Assembly: GCF_003325755.1 (NCBI RefSeq)
Contig: NZ_QORI02000004.1
Coordinates: forward strand, 216,188 to 280,187
From: Pseudomonas sp. SST3
GTDB lineage: Bacteria; Pseudomonadota; Gammaproteobacteria; Pseudomonadales; Pseudomonadaceae
Direction: 5' to 3'
DNA: 64,000 nt
Part shown: positions 27,305-37,721 of the stretch, in pieces
How the letters are laid out: each line of letters begins with the position of its first letter
Numbering within the stretch: the stretch's first letter is position 1
Position numbers and translations under genes: made by a program
Notes under the pieces: generated by a model
Database searches by the model: none
What the model was told of the DNA's origin: nothing
The model's input: the letters and a program-made list of their open reading frames with translations, nothing else

Positions 27305-27351
27305 GGCAGCCGGCGCTGCTCACGCCTTTTCTCGACGGCGTGACGGCTGCC
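27305..27351 (+). other. Stem-loop between betB and betA
   Basis: GGCAGCC (27305) pairs with GGCTGCC (27345) and an inner TCACGCC pairs with GGCGTGA around a TTTTCTCGAC loop. There is no T-tract after the stem. It may act in mRNA processing or partial termination, altering betB:betA ratios. Confidence 0.5.
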
Positions 27352-27374
27352 GCCTTCGTCCAGAGGATCTGACT

Positions 27375-29099
27375 ATGGAATTCGACTACATCATCATCGG
27401 TGCTGGCTCGGCCGGTAACGTTCTGGCAACCCGCCTGACCGAGGACGCCGATGTCAGCGTGCTGCTGCTCGAAGCCGGAGGTCCCGACTACCGGATGGAT
27501 TTCCGTACCCAGATGCCCGCCGCGCTGGCCTTTCCGCTGCAGGGGCGGCGCTATAACTGGGCCTACGAGACCGATCCCGAGCCGCACATGAACAATCGCC
27601 GCATGGAGTGCGGTCGGGGCAAGGGCCTGGGCGGCTCGTCGCTGATCAACGGCATGTGCTACATCCGAGGCAACGCCATGGACTACGATGGCTGGGCCAA
27701 GGCGCCCGGTCTGGAAGACTGGACCTATCTCGACTGCCTGCCCTATTTCCGTAAAGCCGAGACACGTGACATCGGCCCCAACGACTACCATGGCGGCGAC
27801 GGCCCGGTGAGCGTGACCACGCCCAAGCCCGGCAACAATCCCTTGTTCCGCGCCATGATCGAGGCCGGCGTACAGGCCGGCTATCCGGAAACCGACGACC
27901 TCAACGGTTATCGCCAGGAAGGCTTCGGCCCGATGGATCGCACGGTCACGCCCAAGGGGCGTCGCGCCAGCACCGCGCGTGGGTATCTGGACATGGCCCG
28001 TGGCCGACCGAACCTGACCATCGTGACCCATGCGCTGACCGATCGCATCCTGTTCAGCGGCAAGCGGGCCATCGGTGCGGCTTACCTGCATGGCAGCAGC
28101 GACACGCCAGTGATCGTCCATGCCCGGCGTGAAGTGCTGCTGTGCAGTGGCGCCATCGCCTCGCCACAGATCCTGCAGCGCTCTGGCGTCGGCCCGGGCG
28201 CGCTGCTGCGCGAACTGGGCATCCCGATCGTCCACGATCTTCCAGGCGTCGGGGCCAACCTGCAGGATCACCTGGAGATGTACCTGCAGTACGCCTGCAA
28301 ACAACCGGTTTCGCTCTACCCTGCGCTGCAGTTGCATAACCAGCCTCTGATCGGCGCCGAGTGGCTGTTCCTGGGCAAGGGCATCGGCGCCAGCAACCAG
28401 TTCGAGGCGGGCGGGTTCATTCGCTCGCGCGCCGAGTTCGAGTGGCCGAACATCCAGTACCACTTCCTGCCGGTGGCGATCAATTACAACGGCAGCAACG
28501 CGGTAAAGGAGCACGGCTTCCAGGCCCATGTCGGTTCCATGCGCTCGCCCAGCCGCGGGCGTGTACATGCCCGCTCGCGGGACCCGCGCCAGCACCCGAG
28601 CATCCTGTTCAACTACATGTCGTGCGAGCAGGATTGGCAGGAGTTCCGCGACGGCATCCGGATCACCCGGGAGATCATGGCGCAATCGGCACTGGATCCC
28701 TATCGCGGCCGAGAACTGAGTCCCGGCGCCAACATCGACAGCGATGCCGAGCTGGATGAGTTCGTCCGCCAGCACGCCGAAACCGCCTTCCATCCGTCCT
28801 GCTCCTGCAAGATGGGCGAAGACGAGATGGCCGTGGTCGACGGCCAGGGCCGGGTGCACGGCCTCGACGGGCTACGGGTGATCGATGCCTCCATCATGCC
28901 GCTGATTACTACCGGCAACCTCAACGCGCCGACCATCATGATGGCCGAGAAACTCGCCGACCGGGTTCGCGGGCGCACGCCGTTGCCGCGCAGCACCGCG
29001 CCGTATTACGTCGCGGGATCCGACCCGGTGCGCAACGCGGCGCAGACACAGCCGGCAGCCGCGCAGAAGGCGCAGAAGGCGCAAAGCGTTCAAGTCTAG
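27375..29099 (+). CDS. betA: Choline dehydrogenase
   Basis: The 574-residue membrane-associated GMC flavoenzyme oxidises choline to betaine aldehyde (and on to betaine). The FAD-binding motif is [13 protein letters not shown] at residues 9-21, followed by LLLEAGGPD. The GMC signatures ([36 protein letters not shown]) and the catalytic HPSCSCKMG region are present. AGAGGATCTGACT precedes the ATG. The protein ends with an Ala/Gln-rich tail ([11 protein letters not shown]), making it longer than the 556-residue E. coli enzyme. Confidence 0.97.
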   Translation: MEFDYIIIGAGSAGNVLATRLTEDADVSVLLLEAGGPDYRMDFRTQMPAALAFPLQGRRYNWAYETDPEPHMNNRRMECGRGKGLGGSSLINGMCYIRGNAMDYDGWAKAPGLEDWTYLDCLPYFRKAETRDIGPNDYHGGDGPVSVTTPKPGNNPLFRAMIEAGVQAGYPETDDLNGYRQEGFGPMDRTVTPKGRRASTARGYLDMARGRPNLTIVTHALTDRILFSGKRAIGAAYLHGSSDTPVIVHARREVLLCSGAIASPQILQRSGVGPGALLRELGIPIVHDLPGVGANLQDHLEMYLQYACKQPVSLYPALQLHNQPLIGAEWLFLGKGIGASNQFEAGGFIRSRAEFEWPNIQYHFLPVAINYNGSNAVKEHGFQAHVGSMRSPSRGRVHARSRDPRQHPSILFNYMSCEQDWQEFRDGIRITREIMAQSALDPYRGRELSPGANIDSDAELDEFVRQHAETAFHPSCSCKMGEDEMAVVDGQGRVHGLDGLRVIDASIMPLITTGNLNAPTIMMAEKLADRVRGRTPLPRSTAPYYVAGSDPVRNAAQTQPAAAQKAQKAQSVQV

Positions 29100-29109
29100 G
29101 GGGCCGATA

Positions 29110-29196
29110 TAGGGTGGATGATGCTCTGTTCATCCACCTGTGCCACCGCTCGGTGGAGCGCCACCCGGTGGATCGGTGAAGCGTGATCCACCCTAC
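29110..29196. repeat. GTAGGGTGGA-family palindrome after betA
   Basis: ATAGGGTGGATGATGC opens and GTGATCCACCCTAC closes the unit, with CGGTGGAGCGCCACCCGGTGGATCGGTGAAGC inside forming a further pairing. A longer copy follows at 29254. Confidence 0.75.
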
Positions 29197-29253
29197 CAAG
29201 CTCTTGCATGTGCGCACTTAGGAATCAGGCGACGCTCAACCAAACGTCATGGC

Positions 29254-29355
29254 GTAGGGTGGATGACGCTTTTTTCATCCACCTTTGGCACCGCTTGGTG
29301 CAGCGCCACCCGGTGGAGCGCCACCCGGTGGATCGGTGAAGCGTGATCCACCTAC
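29254..29355. repeat. Second GTAGGGTGGA-family copy between convergent betA and choX
   Basis: It opens GTAGGGTGGATGACGC and closes GCGTGATCCACCTAC. The internal word GGAGCGCCACCCGGTGGA is duplicated. The tandem arrangement with the 29110 copy fills the convergent gap. The hairpins may serve as bidirectional transcription ends; no T-run terminator is seen. Confidence 0.75.
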
Positions 29356-29366
29356 GAAGCTAAACC

Positions 29367-30302
29367 TCAGAGCGAGGCCTTCACCGCCGCTAGCCCATCT
29401 TCACCCTCGCGGGTTGTGACGCCTTGCAACCAGCCTTCGAGCACCTCGGGATGGGCCTGTATCCAAGCCTTCACCGCCGCCTCGTTGCTGGCGTTTCTGG
29501 CCAGCACCTCGTCCATGATGGCGTTCTCCATGTCCTGGGTGAATTTCAGATTGGAGAGCAGCTTGCCGACATTCGGGCACTGCGCAGCATAGCCCTTGCG
29601 CACCAGCGTATTGACCGTCCCGCTTTCGCCGAAATAAGCCTCGCCGCCCTTGAGATACTTGATGTCGTGTTGCACGTTCATCGGGTGCGGCGTCCAGCCG
29701 AGAAAGACCACGCCCTTGTCCCGCTTAACTGCCCTGCCGACCTGCACCAGCATTGCCTGCTCGCTGGACTCGATCAACTTCCAGTCGCCAAGACCGAATT
29801 CATCGTTAGCGATCATTTTCTGGATCGTCAGGTTCGCTGGCGCACCGGCGGCAATCCCGTAAATCGTCTTGTCGAACAGATCGGCGTGCTTGTCGAGATC
29901 CTCGAAACGCTTCACGCCGGCATTCCAGACCGAAGTCGGCACCGCCAGGGTGTACTCGGTGCCGGTCAGGTTCACGCTGTGCTCGTCGATCTCACCGGTG
30001 GCCACGAACTTGTCGTAGTTGTCCTGTTGCGCCGGCATCCAGTTGCCGAGAAAGACATCGACCTGATCCTTGGTCAGCCCGGCGAAGATGATCGGCACGC
30101 CCAGCGTCATGACCTGCGGCTTGTAGCCGAGGCCTTCGAGCAGCAGGCTGGCGATGCCATTGGTTACGGCAATGTCGCTCCAGCCCGGATCACCCAGGCG
30201 CACCGTGGCGCACTGTTTGTCTTCGATCACGCCCTGCGCCTGGAGACTCGTGGCGGCCAGCAACACGCTACCGGCCACAACCGCATTTATTGTTTTTCTC
30301 AT
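29367..30302 (-). CDS. choX: Periplasmic choline-binding protein ChoX
   Basis: The 311-residue protein has a signal peptide (MRKTINAVVAGSVLLAATSLQA-QG). The mature part matches ChoX: CATVRLGDPGWSDIAVTNGIASLLLEGLGY, FLGNWMPAQQDNY, GTEYTLAVPTSVW, VVFLGWTPHPMNVQHD. The start at 30302 has GAGAAGG upstream. It is 70 bases after choline sulfatase on the same strand, so it probably captures choline (or choline sulfate) for this cluster. No permease or ATPase accompanies it; it likely uses the one encoded at 19422-21508. Confidence 0.9.
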   Translation of the reverse strand: MRKTINAVVAGSVLLAATSLQAQGVIEDKQCATVRLGDPGWSDIAVTNGIASLLLEGLGYKPQVMTLGVPIIFAGLTKDQVDVFLGNWMPAQQDNYDKFVATGEIDEHSVNLTGTEYTLAVPTSVWNAGVKRFEDLDKHADLFDKTIYGIAAGAPANLTIQKMIANDEFGLGDWKLIESSEQAMLVQVGRAVKRDKGVVFLGWTPHPMNVQHDIKYLKGGEAYFGESGTVNTLVRKGYAAQCPNVGKLLSNLKFTQDMENAIMDEVLARNASNEAAVKAWIQAHPEVLEGWLQGVTTREGEDGLAAVKASL

Positions 30303-30372
30303 GTCCGTCTGCCTTCTCTCTATTCGAAAGGATTCCGTAAACACGGCCTGGTTGCTGCCGTGCCGTGATGAT

Positions 30373-31893
30373 TCAGGGTCTAGGGTAGCGGGCCTGACGC
30401 TCGAGATCGTCCAGGTCGATGTGGTTGCGCATGTACTGCTGGCTGGCGTCCACCCAGGGCTGATGATCCCAGCTGGTCAGCTTGCCCAGGCTCAGCGCTT
30501 CGCTGACCAGACGCCGCCGGCGCTGGCTGGCAAGCACCTGGTCATGGATCGCCCGCATGTCCCAACGTTGCCGCGCTTCGGTCAGAAAGGCTTCGGCGAG
30601 CGCCTGGTGATCGGCCGAACCGACAAGGTTCTCGCGCTCCAGCGGGTCGTTGACCAAATCGAACAGCAGGCACGGATCCTGTTCCGAATAGATGAATTTG
30701 TAGGCCCCGCGGCGGATCATCATCAGAGGGCTGGTGGTGCCTTCGGCCATGTACTCGCCGATCACTTCGTCATGGCCTTCGTGGCCGGTCAGGTGCGGCA
30801 GCAGCGAGCGGCCATCGAGCGGCAGGTTGGCCTCCAGCGTGCCGCCGGCCAGCTCGACCAGGGTCGGCAGCAGGTCGGCGGTCGATACCGAGGCGCTGAC
30901 GCGGGCCGGATCGATGCCGGGTGCGTGGATGATCAGCGGCACACGAGCCGCCATTTCGAACCAATGCATCTTGTACCAGAGCCCGCGCTCGCCCAGCTGG
31001 TCGCCGTGGTCGCCGGAAAACACCACGATGGTGTCTTCGGCCAGACCGCACGCTTCAAGCGTCTTCAACAGCTTGCCGACGTTGTCATCGATATAGCTGC
31101 ACGCGCCGAAGTAGGCGCGCCTGGCATCCTTGATTTTCTGTTCGGGTAGTGACTTGCCCCACAAGTCGATGACCTTTAGCAGGCGCTGCGAGTGGGGGTC
31201 CTGTTCATCCTGGGCGATATCCTGGCGCGGCAGCGGGATGTCTTCGTCCCGGTAACGGTTCCAGTACTCCTCGGGGATGGTGTAGGGATCGTGAGGGTGG
31301 GTCATCGACACCGTCAGGCAGAACGGCTTGCCATCTTCCGCGCGAACGAAGTCGTAGAGGTACTGTTGCGCCTTGAATACCACCTCCTCATCGAAATCCA
31401 TCTGGTTGGTGCGCACGCTGGGCCCTGCCTGCAGCACCGAAGACATGTTGTGGTACCAGCTCAGGCGTACGTCCGGTTCGTCCCAGTTCACCGCCCAGCC
31501 GTAATCGGCCGGGTAGATATCACTGGTCAGCCGCTCCTCGTAGCCATGCAGCTGGTCCGGTCCGCAGAAGTGCATCTTGCCGGACAGTGCAGTGTGGTAA
31601 CCGAGCCGGCGCAGGTAGTGCGCGTAGGTCGGCACATCGGCAGGAAAGTCGGCGGCATTGTCGTAGGCGCCGATCCTGCTGGGCAGCTGGCCACTGACGA
31701 GAGTGAAGCGCGACGGCGCGCAGAGCGGGCTATTGCAGTATGCCGAGTCGAACACCACGCCTTCGGCCGCCAGACGCGAAAGGTTCGGCAATTTGATTGG
31801 CGATGCCGGGTCATGCATCGGCAGGATTGGCGCGGCCATCTGATCGGCCATGATGAACAGTATGTTTGGGCGCTTCATATCCGAGTGGTCCAT
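30373..31893 (-). CDS. betC: Choline sulfatase
   Basis: The ~506-residue cytoplasmic sulfatase hydrolyses choline-O-sulfate to choline and sulfate. The CxPxR-type sulfatase motif (SPLCAPSRFTLVSGQ) supplies the formylglycine-forming Cys58. Metal-binding residues are seen in NILFIMADQM and VFSGDHGDQLGERGLW, and the C-terminal choline-sulfatase region carries DHQPWVDASQQYMRNH. Start 31893 is used; an alternative ATG at 31878 (MKRPN) would place the cysteine at 53, closer to the Sinorhizobium enzyme, and neither start has a strong ribosome binding site. It is co-directional with choX and divergent from a LysR regulator. Confidence 0.94.
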   Translation of the reverse strand: MDHSDMKRPNILFIMADQMAAPILPMHDPASPIKLPNLSRLAAEGVVFDSAYCNSPLCAPSRFTLVSGQLPSRIGAYDNAADFPADVPTYAHYLRRLGYHTALSGKMHFCGPDQLHGYEERLTSDIYPADYGWAVNWDEPDVRLSWYHNMSSVLQAGPSVRTNQMDFDEEVVFKAQQYLYDFVRAEDGKPFCLTVSMTHPHDPYTIPEEYWNRYRDEDIPLPRQDIAQDEQDPHSQRLLKVIDLWGKSLPEQKIKDARRAYFGACSYIDDNVGKLLKTLEACGLAEDTIVVFSGDHGDQLGERGLWYKMHWFEMAARVPLIIHAPGIDPARVSASVSTADLLPTLVELAGGTLEANLPLDGRSLLPHLTGHEGHDEVIGEYMAEGTTSPLMMIRRGAYKFIYSEQDPCLLFDLVNDPLERENLVGSADHQALAEAFLTEARQRWDMRAIHDQVLASQRRRRLVSEALSLGKLTSWDHQPWVDASQQYMRNHIDLDDLERQARYPRP

Positions 31894-31989
31894 GTCTGTT
31901 TTTTATGCGAGATTGCTTCGAACACAGTCTGGACCCTGAAACGCTGCGGTAAACCCGGCTGCAGGATATGCCTAGGATAAGTACAGCTA

Positions 31990-32904
31990 ATGCGTAATCA
32001 GATCGACAAAATCTCCCTTGATGCGCTACGGGTATTCGAATCCGCCGCTCGCCTGCAGAGCTTCACCGCCGCAGCGCTGGAACTGGGGAGCACGCAACCG
32101 GCGATCAGTCAGCAGATTAAGCGTCTGGAGCACCAGCTGGCGGCCCGTCTGTTCGACCGTGTCTACCGCGGCATCGTCCTCACCGAGGCCGGCGAGCTGC
32201 TACTGGGCTATGTCCAGCAAGGTCTGGGCACGCTCGACGCCGGCATCGCCGCGGTCACTGCAAAGCAGCAGCATGAGGTGCTCCAGGTCGCCACCGACTT
32301 CGCCTTCGCCGCGTACTGGCTGATGCCGCGTCTGGAGCGCTTCCATCAACTTCATCCCGAGGTGGATGTCAGCCTGGTGACCAGCGAGCGCGGCTTGGGT
32401 GCGCTGCCATCGGAGACCGACGTGGCCATCGTCTTCGGCGACGGTCGCTCCAAACATGGCGAGGCGCACCTGCTGTTTCACGAAGAGGTCTATCCGGTCT
32501 GCAGTCCGCGGTTGCTCAAGGAGCAGACCGCGCCGCTGTCGCCGACCGCACTGGCGCGGCTGCCGCTGCTGCATTTGCGCCCGGAGAGCCGCTCGCGCTG
32601 GCTCGACTGGAGCAGCCTGTTTCGCGCGCTGGGGATCGCCGAGACACCCGGCTCGGGCATGTTGCGCTTCGACAATTACACACTATTGATTCAGGCGGCA
32701 ATCGCCGGCCAGGGCGTCGCCATCGGTTGGCGCCATCTGGTCGATGATCTGATAGCCCAAGGCCTGCTTTGCCGCGTTTGCACGACAAGCGTGAAAACCG
32801 AGTTCGGCTATTACGTGGTGCTTCCTGAACGGAAACGGCGCCAGCGCCTGATCGGCACCTTCGTGACCTGGCTCCAGACCGAGCTGGCCGACAACCAGCC
32901 TTGA
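31990..32904 (+). CDS. LysR-family regulator, divergent from choline sulfatase
   Basis: The 304-residue protein has an N-terminal winged helix-turn-helix (LDALRVFESAARLQSFTAAALELGSTQPAISQQIKRLE) and a LysR effector domain (LQVATDFAFAAYWLMPRLERFHQLHP; FGDGRSKHGEAHLLFHEEVYPVCSPRLL; GQGVAIGWRHLVDDLIAQG). It belongs to the type often found beside betC and is likely the choline-sulfate-responsive activator of betC-choX. The 96-base intergenic region must hold both promoters. Confidence 0.9.
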   Translation: MRNQIDKISLDALRVFESAARLQSFTAAALELGSTQPAISQQIKRLEHQLAARLFDRVYRGIVLTEAGELLLGYVQQGLGTLDAGIAAVTAKQQHEVLQVATDFAFAAYWLMPRLERFHQLHPEVDVSLVTSERGLGALPSETDVAIVFGDGRSKHGEAHLLFHEEVYPVCSPRLLKEQTAPLSPTALARLPLLHLRPESRSRWLDWSSLFRALGIAETPGSGMLRFDNYTLLIQAAIAGQGVAIGWRHLVDDLIAQGLLCRVCTTSVKTEFGYYVVLPERKRRQRLIGTFVTWLQTELADNQP

Positions 32905-33103
32905 ACCTCGAAATTCAGCGGTCAACCACCCGTCGGAACCGCACCGAGCAAGCCCCGATACGCTGCCCGAAACGCAGCGAATCTGCACCATCGGAGTGCT
33001 TTGCTCGCTAAAACGCACTATCGCAAGGCAAATGCGCTTTGCTAGAGTCGGCGGCCCTATCATTTTTTCATGACCGCTAATCGCGGTAATCGAGGCCTTT
33101 TAA

Positions 33104-34441
<1,338 letters not shown>

Positions 34442-34476
34442 AAGAGCGGCAAGCTTTTTCAAGCCGAAAGCTTCAC

Positions 34477-34518
34477 GAAAAAGCCCCCCGCCGGGTCGTC
34501 CGGTGGGGGCTCTTTTTT
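34477..34518 (+). terminator. Rho-independent terminator after gdhA
   Basis: AGCCCCCCGCCGG pairs with CCGGTGGGGGCT around a short loop and is followed by CTTTTTT; an A-run precedes it, so it could work in both directions. Confidence 0.92.
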
Positions 34519-34601
34519 GGAAACCGAGAGCGGAAATCGTAGGTGGGCCGGGCGGCGCTCTGCCGAATCCGCCGAGCAAGCGTTCGGCCTGAGCCGTCAC
34601 T

Positions 34602-34619
34602 GGTGGGCTGAAGCCCACC
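34602..34619. repeat. GGTGGGCT...AGCCCACC palindrome
   Basis: GGTGGGCTGAAGCCCACC followed by CTACA is a compact hairpin. Related words recur at 37782-37803 and 37832-37872. It lies in the gdhA-fpr gap, which otherwise shows only the gdhA terminator. Confidence 0.6.
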
Positions 34620-34688
34620 CTACATTACTGCCCCTGCTCTGCTGTTTGGTGAGCTGAAGCGGAGCGCCGTCGGCCCAGCCCGCCTGAT

Positions 34689-35465
34689 CTACCAATAATT
34701 TTCCACGGCCACCTGCCCGGGCCGCCGGGTCAGGCTCAGGTTGAGATCGCGCGCCTTGAGGATGGTGCGGGTGTCCTCGATCATCTGCGGATTGCCGCAG
34801 AGCATGATCCGCGAGTGCTCAGGCTCCAGTTGCAGATCGGCGGCACGCTCCAGTTCGCCGTTGTCGATCAGCGTGGTGACACGGCCATGCAGCGCGCCGG
34901 GCATTTGCTCGCGGGTCACCACCGGCAGATAGGTCAGCTTGGAGCCGAGCCCTTCCAGATAATCACGCTGCGGCAGCTCGCGGATCAGGTCCTGATACGC
35001 CAGCTCGGACGCGGTACGCGCACTGTAGACCAGCACGATCCGCTCGAATCGCTGCCAGACCTCGAAGTCCTGCAAAATCGAAAGAAACGGTGCAAGACCG
35101 GTACCTGTGCCCAGTAGCCACAGGTCGCGGCCATCGATGAAGCGATCCAGGGTAAGAAAGCCGAACGCCTGCTTGTCCACCAGCAGTTCATCGCCGGGCT
35201 TCAGGCGGCTCAGTTCACTGGTGAACTCGCCATCCGGCACCACGATGGAGAAGAAATCGAGAAACTCATCATGGGGCGCCGACACCATCGAATAGGCGCG
35301 CCAGACGATGCAACCACTGGCTTTGCGCACACCGAGGCGAGCGAACTGCCCGGCGGTGAAGCGGAAACCGGGGTCGCGGGTCGTGCGTAACGTGAATAAC
35401 GTGGGGGTCAGCGTCTGCACCTCGAGCAGACGCTGACGGGTGAACTTCTCTTCGCTGACGGTCAT
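34689..35465 (-). CDS. fpr: Ferredoxin-NADP reductase
   Basis: The 258-residue flavoprotein transfers electrons between NADPH and ferredoxin or flavodoxin. FAD-binding RAYSMVSAP and NADP-binding GTGTGLAPFLSIL are present, with the C-terminal family end RRPGQVAVENYW. The start at 35465 (MTVSEEKFTRQRLLEVQ) has GGGAGGGAG upstream and gives the length of Pseudomonas Fpr (258). Longer in-frame starts lie in the adjoining palindromic element. Pseudomonas Fpr is known to respond to oxidative stress; no regulatory site is claimed here. Confidence 0.96.
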   Translation of the reverse strand: MTVSEEKFTRQRLLEVQTLTPTLFTLRTTRDPGFRFTAGQFARLGVRKASGCIVWRAYSMVSAPHDEFLDFFSIVVPDGEFTSELSRLKPGDELLVDKQAFGFLTLDRFIDGRDLWLLGTGTGLAPFLSILQDFEVWQRFERIVLVYSARTASELAYQDLIRELPQRDYLEGLGSKLTYLPVVTREQMPGALHGRVTTLIDNGELERAADLQLEPEHSRIMLCGNPQMIEDTRTILKARDLNLSLTRRPGQVAVENYW

Positions 35466-35506
35466 ACTTCGCTCCCTCCCAAACATGGACACTCCGGGTA
35501 CCCAGA

Positions 35507-35707
35507 CCGTGGAAAAACGTAGGCGAGGCAGGCAAGACAAGGCAGAACAGCCGAGAAGCGGACCGCGCTCGGGCTCGAGGTCAGGCGTTCTAGATGAGCC
35601 TGACTCTCTTCTTCGCCCTACGGGCCGTGCTGAAGCGCGTTAGCCGCAAGCGGCTTGCTGAGGCTGTTCTTAACGCAGTATTGGCAACGCAGGTAGTTTT
35701 TCCACGG
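35507..35707. repeat. 200-base palindromic element between fpr and rlmG
   Basis: The ends CCGTGGAAAAAC (35507) and GTTTTTCCACGG (35696) are perfect 12-base inverted copies. Inside, GAACAGCC and GGCTGTTC also pair. Its organisation and inner words (GTAGGCGAGGCAGGCAAG; AACGCAGTA) resemble the element at 8419-8538. It fills the divergent fpr-rlmG region and so contains or displaces the promoters. Confidence 0.65.
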
Positions 35708-35757
35708 CCTAAGCCCTTGATACTCCTTTCCGACGCAGATAAACACCGCCAGTTCTT

Positions 35758-36885
35758 ATGCCTATTCTCGAAACCGCCTACGCCCACCTCGATCTGATCC
35801 GCCAGCCGGAACAGCCCAACGAACCCTTGCAGGCGTTCGATGCAGCTGACGAATACCTGTTGGCGCAGCTTCATGAGCAAGGCTTGCCGGCGTCGATGCG
35901 GCTGCTGGCCCTCAACGACAGCTTCGGCGCGCTGGCCTGCTCGCTGGCGCAGCACGCCCATGTCACCAGCAGCGGCGATTCCCACCTGGCGCATCTGGCG
36001 CTTGAAAAGAACCTGCAGCGCAATGCACTCCTCAGTGACGCCGTGACCTTCGTTCCGGCCAGCGAAGTCGCGCAGGGCCCGTTCGACCGGGTGCTGATAC
36101 GCGTGCCCAAGACCCTTGCCCTGTTGGAAGAGCAGCTGATCCGCCTGCATGGTCAACTGGCGCCGGGTGCCCAGGTGATCGCCGCCGCGATGATCAAGCA
36201 TCTACCGCGGGCGGCGGGCGACTTGCTGGAGAAGTACATCGGCCCGGTGCAGGCATCGCTCGCCGTAAAGAAGGCACGTCTGCTGACCGCTACGCCAGTA
36301 GAAAAGCCAGCATCCCGCTCGCCCTACCCGACCCGCTACCGCCTCGATCAGCCGGGTCTGGAATTGATCAATCACGCCAATCTGTTCTGCCGGGAAGACC
36401 TCGACATCGGCACCCGCGCCTTTCTCCCGAATCTGCCCAAGGCGCTCGGCAACCTGCGCGTAGCCGACCTGGGCTGCGGTAACGGCGTGCTCGGTATCGT
36501 CTATGCGCTGGGCAATCCGCAGGCCGAGCTGACGCTGGTGGATGAAAGCTACATGGCGGTGCAGTCGGCGCGCGAGAACTGGCAGGCGATCCACGGAGAG
36601 CGTCCCGTCGATATCCGTGCCGGTGATGGGCTGGCCGAGCAGCCGATGGATTCGCTGGATCTGGTGCTGTGCAATCCGCCCTTCCACCAGCAGCAGGTTG
36701 TGGGTGATTTTCTCGCCTGGCGGATGTTCACCCAGGCCAAGACAGCGCTGGCCAAGGGCGGCGAGCTGTGGATCGTCGGCAACCGTCACCTCGGCTATCA
36801 CCTCAAGCTCAAACGCCTGTTCGGCAAGGTCGAACAGGTCGCGGCGACGCCCAAGTTCGTCATCCTGCGGGCGATCAAGCCGTGA
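35758..36885 (+). CDS. rlmG: 23S rRNA (guanine-N2) methyltransferase RlmG
   Basis: The 375-residue enzyme methylates G1835 of 23S rRNA in E. coli numbering. The N-terminal half is a degenerate methyltransferase-like domain; the C-terminal half has the SAM motif VADLGCGNGVLGIVYAL and the catalytic NPPFHQQQ. Length agrees with RlmG (about 375) rather than the shorter RsmC. The stop overlaps the GTG start of the MerR-type gene (GTGA). Confidence 0.92.
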   Translation: MPILETAYAHLDLIRQPEQPNEPLQAFDAADEYLLAQLHEQGLPASMRLLALNDSFGALACSLAQHAHVTSSGDSHLAHLALEKNLQRNALLSDAVTFVPASEVAQGPFDRVLIRVPKTLALLEEQLIRLHGQLAPGAQVIAAAMIKHLPRAAGDLLEKYIGPVQASLAVKKARLLTATPVEKPASRSPYPTRYRLDQPGLELINHANLFCREDLDIGTRAFLPNLPKALGNLRVADLGCGNGVLGIVYALGNPQAELTLVDESYMAVQSARENWQAIHGERPVDIRAGDGLAEQPMDSLDLVLCNPPFHQQQVVGDFLAWRMFTQAKTALAKGGELWIVGNRHLGYHLKLKRLFGKVEQVAATPKFVILRAIKP

Positions 36886-37259
36886 GCGAAACACCGGTCC
36901 GGCTGAGCATCCAGCAATTTGCCGCGCGAACCGGCCTGTCTGCCGACACCCTGCGCTACTACGAAAAAATCAGCCTGCTGCGCCATGTCGCTCGGGACGC
37001 CAGCGGCTTTCGGGTCTACGGCCCGCGCGACCTTGAGTGGGTCGGCTTCATCCTCCGCCTGAAGGACACTGGCATGGCGCTGGAGGACATCACCCGATAT
37101 GCCGACTTGCGCGAACAGGGCGACGCGACGCTCGCGCAGCGCCAGGCCCTGCTCGAAGCGCACGCCGCCAAGCTGCAGGCGCGCCTTGAGCGCGACCGCG
37201 AGCACCTTGATGCATTGCAGGCGAAAATTGAACTGTATCGCCAGCAAACAACCGCTTGA
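36882..37259 (+). CDS. MerR-family transcriptional regulator
   Basis: The 125-residue protein has the MerR DNA-binding domain in residues 6-75 (LSIQQFAARTGLSADTLRYYEKISLL, FRVYGPRDLEWVGFILRLKDTGM) and a C-terminal dimerisation coiled coil (LEAHAAKLQARLERDREHLDALQAKIELY). It contains no cysteine, so it is not a thiol- or metal-ligating MerR. The start is GTG at 36882, overlapping the rlmG stop. It probably controls the next gene, a pairing that is common for these small MerR proteins. Confidence 0.9.
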   Translation: MSETPVRLSIQQFAARTGLSADTLRYYEKISLLRHVARDASGFRVYGPRDLEWVGFILRLKDTGMALEDITRYADLREQGDATLAQRQALLEAHAAKLQARLERDREHLDALQAKIELYRQQTTA

Positions 37260-37316
37260 CCTGGAGTCCACTCCAACCCGCAGGTTCGTCCTCTACCCAA
37301 TCGAGAGGAACGCTCC

Positions 37317-37721
37317 ATGTCTGCATCGACCCGCTACACCGAAGGCCTAGCCAAGCTCGAGCAGATCGACGGCGAGGCCGGCCGAAAGGTCATCGACAGC
37401 CTGCAAGCCATCGCCCCGGATCTCGCCCGTTACGTCATCGAGTTTCCCTTCGGCGATATCTATCAGCGCCCCGGCCTCGATTTGCCACAGCGGGAGCTGG
37501 CCACAGTCGCGGGGTTGACGGCACTCGGACATTGCCAACCGCAGCTGGCGGTGCATATCCATGGCGCGTTGAATGTCGGTTGCAAGCCTGAGCAAGTGGT
37601 TGAGGTCATCATTCAGATGGCGGTCTATGCCGGTTTCCCGGCTGCGCTGAACGGCATGGCGACCGCCAAGGCCGTGTTTGCCGAGCGCGGTGTACTGCCT
37701 GGCTCACCGGGCGACGGCTGA
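37317..37721 (+). CDS. Carboxymuconolactone decarboxylase-family protein
   Basis: The 134-residue protein has the CMD fold signature ([39 protein letters not shown] followed by [17 protein letters not shown]). It lacks the AhpD-type CxxC pair but has single cysteines at HCQ and GCK. GAGAGGAACGCTCC precedes the ATG, 57 bases after the MerR gene. Proteins of this type act as decarboxylases or peroxide-handling enzymes; which applies here is not shown. Confidence 0.88.
   Translation: MSASTRYTEGLAKLEQIDGEAGRKVIDSLQAIAPDLARYVIEFPFGDIYQRPGLDLPQRELATVAGLTALGHCQPQLAVHIHGALNVGCKPEQVVEVIIQMAVYAGFPAALNGMATAKAVFAERGVLPGSPGDG

Noticed and set aside
26289..28859. An 856-codon open frame antisense to betB and betA
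   Set aside because: Its translation has no recognisable domains and it lies exactly opposite two well-identified genes; such long antisense frames are expected in high-GC DNA.
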